Source of the DNA: Pseudomonadota bacterium
GTDB taxonomy: Bacteria > Pseudomonadota > Alphaproteobacteria > Rhizobiales > Tepidamorphaceae
DNA: 38,249 nt
Assembly (NCBI GenBank): GCA_023458595.1
Contig: JAEWYT010000055.1
Span: 1 to 38,249 of the forward strand
Direction: 5' to 3'
The position numbers were made by a program, and so were the translations under genes. Shown here piece by piece: positions 1-6,607 of this stretch (position 1 is the stretch's first letter; the number at the start of each line of letters is the position of its first letter). The notes under the pieces are model-generated. The model was not told the origin of the DNA and did no database searches. It saw only the letters and a list, made by a program, of their open reading frames with translations.

Positions 1-21
1 GATACCCGCCACCCATCCACC

Positions 22-45
22 GGCCGGGCGGGCCCCCGCCGGGCC
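22..45. other. GC-rich hairpin downstream of the L,D-transpeptidase gene
   Basis: Two 11-base arms (22-32 and 35-45) are complementary with one mismatch, and C21/G46 extends the stem. It lies just past the stop codon of the minus-strand transpeptidase gene, where a terminator would be expected. No T-run follows on the minus strand, so it is at best a weak or Rho-assisted terminator. It may simply be GC-rich chance. Confidence 0.25.
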
Positions 46-55
46 GTTTCGTCTG

Positions 56-754
56 TCAGGCGAGGGCTTCGGGCATCCGCGAGGTCCGCACGACGACGCG
101 GGCGCCGTTCTGCACCCGGTCGTGGAGGTCGATCACGTCCTGGTTCAGGAGGCGGATGCAGCCGGACGATACCGCCTTGCCGATCGACCAGGCCTCCGGC
201 GAGCCGTGGATGCGGTAGAGCGTATCCTCGCCGTTCTGGAACAGGTAGAGCGCGCGGGCGCCGAGGGGGTTGTCCGGTCCGGGCGGAAAGCTGCCGTTGG
301 CGGCCGAATACTGCACCAGCTTCGGGTCGCGCGCGATCATCTCTTCGGGCGGCGTCCATTTCGGCCAGCGCCGCTTGTACTGCACCTTGGCGTCGCCGGC
401 CCACTCGAAGCCCGCGCGCCCGACGCCGATACCGTAGCGCATCGCCGTGCCGCTGGGCTCGACGAGATGAAGGGTATAGGCGTTCGGATCGACGACGATC
501 GTGCCCGGCGCCTCGCCGGTCGGGTCGGGGACCCGCTGGCGCCAGTAGCGCGCCGGCACGACGTTCGGCGGGACGGCCTCGACGGGATAGGGTTCGCCTT
601 CGACGGCGCCGTACATGGCCGGCATCGCCGGTGAGAGGGGTGCGGGCGGGGCATGGGCTTCGGTTGCGAGGTCCATGCACCCGGCGAGGCCTCCCGAAAG
701 GCTCGCTGCCGCCACGACCCCGCCGCCCTTCAGGAGGGTGCGACGTGTCAACAT
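56..754 (-). CDS. L,D-transpeptidase (YkuD domain), Tat-exported lipoprotein
   Basis: The 232-residue protein begins with a twin-arginine pair (R4-R5) followed by a hydrophobic stretch and a lipobox (L23-A-G-C26). It should therefore be exported by Tat and lipid-anchored in the periplasm. The YkuD catalytic signature is complete near the C-terminus: H183-G-S, then S-I-G, then S-S-G-C199-I-R, with C199 the expected nucleophile. Members of this family form 3-3 cross-links in peptidoglycan or attach proteins to it. The N-terminal third is proline-rich and probably a linker. The gene stands alone: no other cell-wall gene is visible beside it. The start at 754 is supported because it yields the full Tat motif. 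The family call is firm; the exact reaction (cross-linking or protein attachment) is not resolved. Confidence 0.9.
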   Translation of the reverse strand: MLTRRTLLKGGGVVAAASLSGGLAGCMDLATEAHAPPAPLSPAMPAMYGAVEGEPYPVEAVPPNVVPARYWRQRVPDPTGEAPGTIVVDPNAYTLHLVEPSGTAMRYGIGVGRAGFEWAGDAKVQYKRRWPKWTPPEEMIARDPKLVQYSAANGSFPPGPDNPLGARALYLFQNGEDTLYRIHGSPEAWSIGKAVSSGCIRLLNQDVIDLHDRVQNGARVVVRTSRMPEALA

Positions 755-811
755 GATGTACTCCAGTCTGATCGGATGGGAATGCGGCCCGTGGGCCGTG
801 GATTCAGGCGA

Positions 812-1168
812 TCAGGCGGAGCGGGGAGGGTCGAGGAGCCCCTTCGGCCGGAAGGGTTTCAGCCAGCGCGCCCAGGTCTGGTCGACGCCGGCGGATTCGG
901 AAACGGACCAGGCGCACGGCACGGCGGTCAGCATCGCGAAGCCAGCGGAGCAGGGGGCAGGCGTGACGCCGGGCAAGCCCCGCTTGCACCCGATCTTTAC
1001 GGGCTCGGCCGCCGGCACGAGGGGGGCAGCCGAGTCCTGCGCGGCGTGGACGGCCCGAACGCCCGATCCACCGGGTGCGACAGATACCTCCGAACGCACC
1101 ACCGAAAACGCGAACAGGATGGCAAGGACGGCGAAAAGCGTGGAAACGGCCCTCATGTTGCGGTGCAT
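812..1168 (-). CDS. Small exported hypothetical protein
   Basis: I do not recognise this protein. From the ATG at 1168 it is about 118 residues, opening with a short basic stretch and a hydrophobic segment (roughly residues 8-20) that resembles a signal peptide. The remainder is rich in Ala, Pro, Ser and Val, and has three well-spaced cysteines (in the GCKRG, APCSAG and PCAWS contexts). Alternative starts are an upstream TTG at 1192 and an ATG at 1156; none has a clear Shine-Dalgarno sequence. It lies in the same orientation as the transpeptidase, 57 bases upstream of it. The signal-like N-terminus and coding-like composition argue for a real gene, but no domain supports it. Confidence 0.4.
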   Translation of the reverse strand: MHRNMRAVSTLFAVLAILFAFSVVRSEVSVAPGGSGVRAVHAAQDSAAPLVPAAEPVKIGCKRGLPGVTPAPCSAGFAMLTAVPCAWSVSESAGVDQTWARWLKPFRPKGLLDPPRSA

Positions 1169-1329
1169 ATAAGGCGCGTGCGGCGAAAACAAGGTCCAAA
1201 AGGCCGGATCCGCCGGCGTTCACGCCGATGTGTTCCGGTCGCAATCCGTCGCTTGCCGTACATCGGATCCGCAGCACGATTTCCTGATGGCTGTCGGGCC
1301 GTTCCGGGTGCGTGTGGCGACGGCGACGG

Positions 1330-1620
1330 TCAGCTTCGGCGACTGACCGCCGATCGTGCCGCCCCGGGATCGCGCAGGGAGCGCAATCCACGCAAGGCCC
1401 GCAGCCAGCGCCCGAGCAGGCTCTCGCGCCGTGGATCGGCGGAACCCGAATGCCGGGGCGGCTTTCTGAGCAGCAGTGTCGCCACCGTCTGGTCGGCTGC
1501 TCCGGGCGGGCCGGGGATCAGCATGCGCATAAGGTCGCGCGCCAGCGGTGACGGCCTCGGGCCCCGGCCCCGGCGACATCCGCACCCCGCCTCGCGTTGA
1601 TTGAAATTGTCTCTATCCAT
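1330..1620 (-). CDS. Doubtful small Arg/Pro-rich protein divergent from the LysR gene
   Basis: An open frame of 96 residues starts at the ATG at 1620 and runs away from the LysR gene. It is rich in arginine and proline with no recognised domain, a composition often seen in spurious frames of GC-rich DNA. The middle part looks more protein-like (hydrophobic and leucine-rich), and the position is typical of a gene controlled by a divergent LysR regulator. Apart from this frame, I see nothing gene-like between 1169 and 1702. The stretch 1621-1702 is relatively AT-rich and presumably holds the LysR promoter. Confidence 0.3.
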   Translation of the reverse strand: MDRDNFNQREAGCGCRRGRGPRPSPLARDLMRMLIPGPPGAADQTVATLLLRKPPRHSGSADPRRESLLGRWLRALRGLRSLRDPGAARSAVSRRS

Positions 1621-1702
1621 GTTACTCAGCTTGGCGCAAAATGGAGCCAAAACAATCGCGATTACTTCAATGAGCCGTTGAGGAAAATTCAATAGCCGCA
1701 TC

Positions 1703-2584
1703 ATGACCCGGCTTCCCTCCCTCCGCGGCCTTCAGGCCTTTGACGCGGTTGCCCGCACCGGCAGCCTGGCCGGCGCCGCCGAGGCAATCGGCATCACGCC
1801 GAGCGCGGTGAGCCACCGTGTGCGCGGTCTGGAGGCGGAGCTCGGGGTCCGCCTCCTGCAGCGTCTGCCGGGCGGACTCGAGCTCACCGATGCCGGCGCG
1901 CGCTATCGGCGCGGGGTGGAGGATGCCTTCGCGCTGCTCGCGAGCGCGACCGACGATCTTGTCGGCCGCGACGCATCGCGTCCCCTGACCGTCAGTCTCT
2001 CCTCGGAGTTCGGCCTGCGCTGGCTGATGCCGCGATTCCACCGCTTTCGTGCGCAGCACCCCGACATCGACATCGCGCTATTGACCACCTATCAGGTTGT
2101 CGATCTCGCTACCGGCGACGCCGATATCGCGCTGCGCTACGGCTTGGGCAGCTGGCCGGGTCTCACTGCCGAACCGGTGCTGCGCTTCGTTGTAAGCCCT
2201 CTCTGCGCTCCGGGCGTCATGGAAGGGATCAAGGGTCTGACGGTCGCCGAGGCGCTGGCCGAAACGCCTCTGATCGGCGTCGACTATGACGACTGGACCG
2301 ATTGGCTTGCAGCCGCCGGCGAGACGCACGTCAAGTTGCGGCGCCGACTCCGCTTCGCCGATTTTTCCCATGGCGTCACCGCCGCGATCAACGGCGACGG
2401 CCTGATCCTTGGCTACCGGGGCTACGTCGAAACCGAGATGGCGGCCGGCCTGTTGGTCAAGCCGTTCGAGTTGGAAGTGCCGACGGAGAAGGGTTACCAC
2501 CTCGTGTACGCGCCGGACCGGCTGGCCGACCCGAAAGTCAGGGCGTTTCGCGATTGGGTAATGGCGGAGAGCGTCCGGTCGTAG
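1703..2584 (+). CDS. LysR-family transcriptional regulator, GcvA-like
   Basis: The 293-residue protein has the LysR winged helix-turn-helix at residues 5-64 (LRGLQAFDAVARTGSLAGAA onward, with ITPSAVSHRVRGLE as recognition helix). A type 2 periplasmic-binding-protein fold follows from about residue 90 to 290 for effector binding. The opening LP-SLRGLQAFDAVAR and the overall length match the GcvA/AmpR-like branch. No clear Shine-Dalgarno precedes the ATG; GAGGA lies 19 bases upstream, too far to be convincing. LysR regulators usually control the divergent gene, here only a doubtful small frame, so its target is not evident. Family is certain, target and effector unknown. Confidence 0.9.
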   Translation: MTRLPSLRGLQAFDAVARTGSLAGAAEAIGITPSAVSHRVRGLEAELGVRLLQRLPGGLELTDAGARYRRGVEDAFALLASATDDLVGRDASRPLTVSLSSEFGLRWLMPRFHRFRAQHPDIDIALLTTYQVVDLATGDADIALRYGLGSWPGLTAEPVLRFVVSPLCAPGVMEGIKGLTVAEALAETPLIGVDYDDWTDWLAAAGETHVKLRRRLRFADFSHGVTAAINGDGLILGYRGYVETEMAAGLLVKPFELEVPTEKGYHLVYAPDRLADPKVRAFRDWVMAESVRS

Positions 2585-2651
2585 CCCGCCGCGTGCGATC
2601 CGCCGTCTCGCGACGGCGGCGTCGCGTTTGCACCCCGCCGGCGACGGCGCC

Positions 2652-2987
2652 TCAGATCGCCTCTGCCCCGAGTTCGTCGCGCCAGTGCTTCTGGCGCTCG
2701 CGCAGCACATCCTGCGGAAAGCTGCCGAGTCGCTCCCGGTCGATCCGCTCGACGACCTCGAACACGAGGCCATCGATCCCGTGCGCGCGAGACGCTTCCA
2801 TGAGCGAGCGGTGCGGGTTGTTGCCGTGGCGCAGGTCGAAACGCAGCCGGGTCTCGATGGTCGAGAGGTCCGGGGCGCGCCCGACCCACTGCTGGCCGGT
2901 CGCCGGGCAGCGCACGACGAAGATGCCGGCGGAGACGTCCCGCTCCTTGTAGGCCGTTCGCACGGCGCGCCTGTCCTCTGACTTCAC
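2652..2987 (-). CDS. GIY-YIG nuclease-family protein
   Basis: This 111-residue protein has a GIY-YIG-like core: A-G-I-F-V-V near residue 20 in place of GIY, Q-W-V-G about ten residues later in place of YIG, then an alpha helix and L-R-H-G-x-N-P-H. Such small single-domain proteins are common in alphaproteobacteria and have no settled role; relatives in other proteins cut DNA. The first tyrosine of the signature is replaced by phenylalanine and the second by tryptophan, so nuclease activity is uncertain. A basic N-terminus (MKSEDRR) precedes the core. No partner gene is evident: LysR lies convergent on one side and a flavoprotein gene lies upstream on the same strand. Confidence 0.75.
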   Translation of the reverse strand: MKSEDRRAVRTAYKERDVSAGIFVVRCPATGQQWVGRAPDLSTIETRLRFDLRHGNNPHRSLMEASRAHGIDGLVFEVVERIDRERLGSFPQDVLRERQKHWRDELGAEAI

Positions 2988-3110
2988 GGCTCGTCTTCCT
3001 CGAATTGGGGCGATGGCGGCGGACTATAGGCAATCGCAGCGGTATTTGTAATGTCCGGTCACGGCCGTCGACGAGGGCCGCCCGTGCGGAACGCCGAAAC
3101 GGAAGGCGAC

Positions 3111-4055
3111 TTACGCGGCGACCTTCGCCAGCGCCTCCCGGTATTCCGCCGTCAGCCGCGCACAAAGCTCCGCCGCCGACGGGATGTCCGTGATCGAGCC
3201 GACGCCCTGTCCCGCCGACCAGATGTTTTTCCAGGCCTTGAACTCGTGCTGGCCGACCTCGAGCTCGCCCGGAGGCGGCAGGTGGTCGGGGTCGAGACCG
3301 GCCGCCTCGATGCTCGCACGCAGGAAGTTCGCGTTCACACCGCTGATCGAGGGCGTGTAGACGATGTCGGCGGCGCGTCCCTGGAGCAGCATCTGCTTGT
3401 AGGCGTCGGGCGCCATGCTCTCTTTCGTGGCGATGAAACGCGTGCCGAGATAGGCGAGATCTGCGCCGAGCGTGCGCGCCGCCGCGATATGGGCGCCCGT
3501 CGATATGACGCCGGAGAGGATCACCGTGCCATCGAACATCTGCCGGATCTCCGGGATGAGCGCGAAGGGGCTCATGAGGCCCGCGTGCCCGCCCGCGCCG
3601 GCGCAGACCGCGATGATACCGTCGACGCCGGCCTCGGCCGCCTTCTCGGCGTGGCGGATGTTGATGACGTCGTGGAAGACGAGCCCGCCGTAGGAGTGCA
3701 CCGCGTCGACCACGTCGCGTACGGCGCCGAGCGACGTGATGACCAGCGGCACCTTGTGCTCCACCGTTATCTTGAGATCGGCCTCGACGCGCTTGTTGGT
3801 GCGGTGGACGATCAGGTTGACGCCGTAGGGCGCCGGACCCGGCCGGCCGTTGCAGTCGGCCGTCGCGAGGCGCTCCTCGATCTCCAGCAGCCAGTCGGCA
3901 TAGCCCTCGCTGGTGCGCTGGTTGAGCGCGGGAAAAGTGCCGACGACACCCGACCGGCACGTTTCGACGACGAGGTCGGGGCCGGAGACCAGAAACATCG
4001 GCGCCGCGATGGCGGGGACCGCGAGGCGGCCCTCGAAGGACTTCGGCAGGGGCAT
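3111..4055 (-). CDS. Nitronate monooxygenase-family flavoprotein (2-nitropropane dioxygenase-like)
   Basis: From the ATG at 4055 the protein is 314 residues, which begins directly with the first barrel strand (AVPAIAAPMFLVSGPDLV). An in-frame start at 4100 only adds 15 unconserved residues. The TIM-barrel FMN-binding signature AGAGGHAG with its downstream G-A-D-L-A-Y-L-G-T-R-F is present, as is the phosphate-binding loop S-G-V-I-S-T-G. Known members oxidise alkyl nitronates with FMN and oxygen; others act as enoyl-ACP reductase-like or unknown flavoenzymes. It is divergent from the GMC oxidoreductase, with a shared 151-base promoter region. The family call is strong, the substrate unproven. 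Confidence 0.88.
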   Translation of the reverse strand: MPLPKSFEGRLAVPAIAAPMFLVSGPDLVVETCRSGVVGTFPALNQRTSEGYADWLLEIEERLATADCNGRPGPAPYGVNLIVHRTNKRVEADLKITVEHKVPLVITSLGAVRDVVDAVHSYGGLVFHDVINIRHAEKAAEAGVDGIIAVCAGAGGHAGLMSPFALIPEIRQMFDGTVILSGVISTGAHIAAARTLGADLAYLGTRFIATKESMAPDAYKQMLLQGRAADIVYTPSISGVNANFLRASIEAAGLDPDHLPPPGELEVGQHEFKAWKNIWSAGQGVGSITDIPSAAELCARLTAEYREALAKVAA

Positions 4056-4122
4056 GCTTGGATCCGTGATGGTTGGTGCTTCTTGGTCGGTGCAAGGCAC
4101 CTTTACCCGACGCGATGGTGCC

Positions 4123-4137
4123 GGGACAACATGTCCC
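4123..4137. promoter_or_regulatory. Inverted repeat in the divergent promoter region (possible operator)
   Basis: GGGACA and TGTCCC are separated by three bases, in the 151-base gap between the divergent nitronate monooxygenase-like and GMC oxidoreductase genes. The position and symmetry fit a dimeric regulator site serving both genes. No regulator gene lies next to it, and six-base arms can occur by chance. Confidence 0.3.
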
Positions 4138-4206
4138 CGAGCCGTTTGAGCTATATAGTCGGGCCAAATGCGGCGCTCCGAGCCGCGAGAACACGCTCGA
4201 GGGGGG

Positions 4207-5838
4207 ATGCCAGAGGTGCCAGACAGCTCTTCGATCGGTACTTTCGACTACATCGTCGCCGGCGCCGGCTCTGCCGGCTGCGTGCTGGCGAACCGCCTCT
4301 CCGCCGACCCCGGGAACCGCGTCCTGGTTCTGGAAGGCGGCGGCACGGACGACTGGATCTGGTTCCACATTCCCGTCGGCTATCTCTTCGCGATCGGCAA
4401 CCCGCGCTCCGACTGGATGTTCCGCACGGCCGAGGAACCCGGCCTCAACGGCCGTTCGCTCGCCTATCCGCGCGGCAAGGTGATCGGCGGCTGCTCGGCG
4501 ATCAACGCCATGATCTACATGCGCGGCCAGGCCGCCGACTACGACGGCTGGCGGCAACTGGGCCTGACCGGCTGGGGCTGGGACGACGTGCTGCCGTTCT
4601 TCCTCAAGCACGAGGACCACGCCGCCCCGCCGAACGACAAGCACGCCTCCGGCGGCGAGTGGCGCGTCGAGCATCCGCGCGTGCGCTGGGATGTCCTCGA
4701 CCGTATCCGGGAGGCGGCCGTTGAGGCGGGCATCCCCCGGATCGACGACTTCAATTCCGGCGACAACGAGGGCGTCGCCTACTTCCACGTAAACCAGAAG
4801 ACGGGCCGGCGCTGGAGCGCCGCGCGCGGCTTCCTGAAACCCGTGCTGAACCGGCCGAACCTGCGCCTCGAGACTGGCGTCAAGGTCGAGCGCGTACTGT
4901 TCGAGGGCAAGCGGGCGGTCGGCGTCGAGTTCGTCAGGGACGGCCGGCGGATGACGGCGAAGGCCGACGGCGAGGTGATCCTGTCAGCCGGATCGGTGGC
5001 CTCGCCGGTGATCCTCGAAGCCTCCGGCATCGGCGATGCCGAGCGCCTGAAGGAGCAGGGCATCGAACCGCTCCATCACCTGCCCGGCGTCGGCGAGAAC
5101 CTGCAGGACCACCTGCAGATCCGCCCGATCTACAAGGTCACCGGCATCGAGACGCTGAACGATATCTACGGCAACCTGTTCCGCCGCGCCCTGATGGGGA
5201 TCGACTATGCCGTGCGTCGCAAGGGGCCGCTGACCATGGCGCCCTCGCAGATGGGGGCCTTCACGAAATCCTCGCCCGACTATGCGACGGCCAACATCGA
5301 GTTCCATTTCCAGCCGCTGTCGCTCGATGCCTGGGGCGAGGGCCTGCATCCCTTCTCCGCCTTCACCGCGAGCGTCTGCAACCTTCGCCCGGCAAGCCGC
5401 GGCAGCGTCCATCTGAAGCGGGGCGGGGAGGGGGCTGCCCCGGATATCCGGCCCAATTACCTCTCCACCGACGAGGACAGGCGGGTCGCCGTAGACGGCC
5501 TGCGCATGGCCCGCAGGATCGTCTCGCAGCCGGCGCTGAAGCCCTATTCGCCGGAGGAATACAAGCCCGGCGCCCACGTTCAGTCCGACGAGGACCTGGT
5601 AGTCGCCGCCGGCGATCTCGGCACGACGATCTTCCATCCCGTCGGCACCGCCAAGATGGGGGTCGACGAGGATCCGACGGCGGTCCTGGACGGACGCCTC
5701 AGGGTGCGCGGCGTCGAGCGCCTGCGCGTGATCGACGCGTCCGTCATGCCGCGCATCACGTCGGGAAACACCAATTCGCCGACGATGATGATCGCCGAGA
5801 AGGGGGCCGCAATGATCCTCGACGACGCGAGGGGCTGA
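4207..5838 (+). CDS. GMC-family FAD-dependent oxidoreductase (choline/alcohol dehydrogenase-like)
   Basis: The protein of about 543 residues opens with the FAD-binding GxGxxG motif (VAGAGSAGCVLANRL). It has the GMC signature GGCSAINAMIYMRG and the second signature around S-A-G-S-V-A-S-P. It ends with the catalytic region HPVGTAKMG (about residue 475) and a downstream N-T-N-S-P loop that supplies the second His/Asn position. Relatives oxidise choline, long-chain or polyethylene-type alcohols. No betaine-aldehyde dehydrogenase sits nearby, so choline is not favoured. A G-rich Shine-Dalgarno (GAGGGGGG) abuts the ATG at 4207 and is better spaced for the in-frame GTG at 4216; an ATG at 4168 lacks a ribosome site. 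Family is certain, substrate unknown. Confidence 0.92.
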   Translation: MPEVPDSSSIGTFDYIVAGAGSAGCVLANRLSADPGNRVLVLEGGGTDDWIWFHIPVGYLFAIGNPRSDWMFRTAEEPGLNGRSLAYPRGKVIGGCSAINAMIYMRGQAADYDGWRQLGLTGWGWDDVLPFFLKHEDHAAPPNDKHASGGEWRVEHPRVRWDVLDRIREAAVEAGIPRIDDFNSGDNEGVAYFHVNQKTGRRWSAARGFLKPVLNRPNLRLETGVKVERVLFEGKRAVGVEFVRDGRRMTAKADGEVILSAGSVASPVILEASGIGDAERLKEQGIEPLHHLPGVGENLQDHLQIRPIYKVTGIETLNDIYGNLFRRALMGIDYAVRRKGPLTMAPSQMGAFTKSSPDYATANIEFHFQPLSLDAWGEGLHPFSAFTASVCNLRPASRGSVHLKRGGEGAAPDIRPNYLSTDEDRRVAVDGLRMARRIVSQPALKPYSPEEYKPGAHVQSDEDLVVAAGDLGTTIFHPVGTAKMGVDEDPTAVLDGRLRVRGVERLRVIDASVMPRITSGNTNSPTMMIAEKGAAMILDDARG

Positions 5839-5841
5839 GCG

Positions 5842-6303
5842 TCAGACGACCTCGCTGGTATAGGGCGTGATCGCGTGCATCATGTCGATGGCGATCGCCT
5901 TGGCCACGGCGTCGACCATTCGGGCGGCATCTCGGCGTTCTATGCCGGGCACGCCGCAGATCACGCCACTGAACAGAGTGAGAATCTTCAGATAGGAGAG
6001 GATGTAGAGATCCTGCGGCAGGCCTATCTCCATGTGCCGGATAGCGATGCGCCGCGCCGTGTTCTCGTAGGACGTATCGAACGTGCCCTGGAAGAGGTGC
6101 CGCCAGTGTTCCTGTTGGTATTTTTTCAGCTTGGCGCGGTTCGCCCCGTAGTTTTCGGGCGCTGCATCCAGCGTCGCGAGCGAATCGTAGAATTCGTCGA
6201 GGATCTCCGCAAATTTTGGGCGAATATAGATATAGGCTTCGAGGAGTAGTTTTCGGTCTTTTTCGTCGAAATCCAGAAATGCAATGCCCGTCGAAGACTC
6301 CAT
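5842..6303 (-). CDS. Stand-alone protoglobin (globin-coupled-sensor type haem domain)
   Basis: The 153-residue protein consists of one protoglobin/sensor-globin domain. The characteristic segment R-H90-M-E-I-G-L-P-Q-D-L-Y gives H90 as the proximal haem ligand, followed by the long last helices. In larger family members this domain senses oxygen for a chemotaxis or diguanylate cyclase output. Here there is no output domain and the gene ends only three bases from the convergent GMC gene's stop. It may bind or detoxify oxygen or NO, or signal to another protein. A purine-rich Shine-Dalgarno (GGGGGAGAGCGGGG) precedes the ATG. Its upstream region faces the divergent molybdopterin oxidoreductase gene. 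Confidence 0.85.
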   Translation of the reverse strand: MESSTGIAFLDFDEKDRKLLLEAYIYIRPKFAEILDEFYDSLATLDAAPENYGANRAKLKKYQQEHWRHLFQGTFDTSYENTARRIAIRHMEIGLPQDLYILSYLKILTLFSGVICGVPGIERRDAARMVDAVAKAIAIDMMHAITPYTSEVV

Positions 6304-6607
6304 CCCCGCTCTCCCCCACGGCTGCAGTCAATTCTGGTAATCTCGTGTCCGGCGCCTCCGGAATCGCCCTTTCGAGAGCCGCCTGATATTCAAATACAGA
6401 ATATAAGATATCAATTACCCGCGTGAATGTCATCCGATATTCCCCGCGGGCCGGTTGCGAACACGGCGTCAGGCGGGTGAAGAGCAGGTTTCGCGCCCGT
6501 TTCAGCGATCCGAGCCGCAGACAGTTCGGCGTCCAGTTCTCGTCGCGGGCCCGTCGCGGCTGACGAACCATATTCACTCGCTGGCCGCCGTGCTATGAGG
6601 CGGTGCA
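6304..6607. promoter_or_regulatory. Divergent intergenic region between the protoglobin and molybdoenzyme genes
   Basis: This 304-base gap contains no convincing gene. A distinctly AT-rich stretch at about 6387-6417, flanked by GATAT/ATATC-like short inverted elements, stands out against the GC-rich background. It probably carries back-to-back promoters for both neighbours. I cannot assign -35 and -10 boxes with confidence. No terminator or RNA structure is obvious. Confidence 0.4.

Noticed and set aside
22..45. Rho-independent terminator call for the hairpin at the left edge
   Set aside because: No T-run follows the stem on the minus strand, so it is listed only as a hairpin.
3051..4724. 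Plus-strand 557-codon frame across the nitronate monooxygenase gene
   Set aside because: It covers a strong minus-strand gene and the start of the GMC gene in another phase with no domain of its own.
2494..4788. Long minus-strand frame of 764 codons
   Set aside because: It crosses LysR, GIY-YIG, flavoprotein and GMC genes in the wrong phase, is highly Arg-rich and carries no domain; a high-GC shadow frame.
4168..5838. ATG at 4168 as the GMC gene start
   Set aside because: No ribosome site precedes it, and the added 13 residues are not conserved-looking; 4207 or GTG 4216 fits better.
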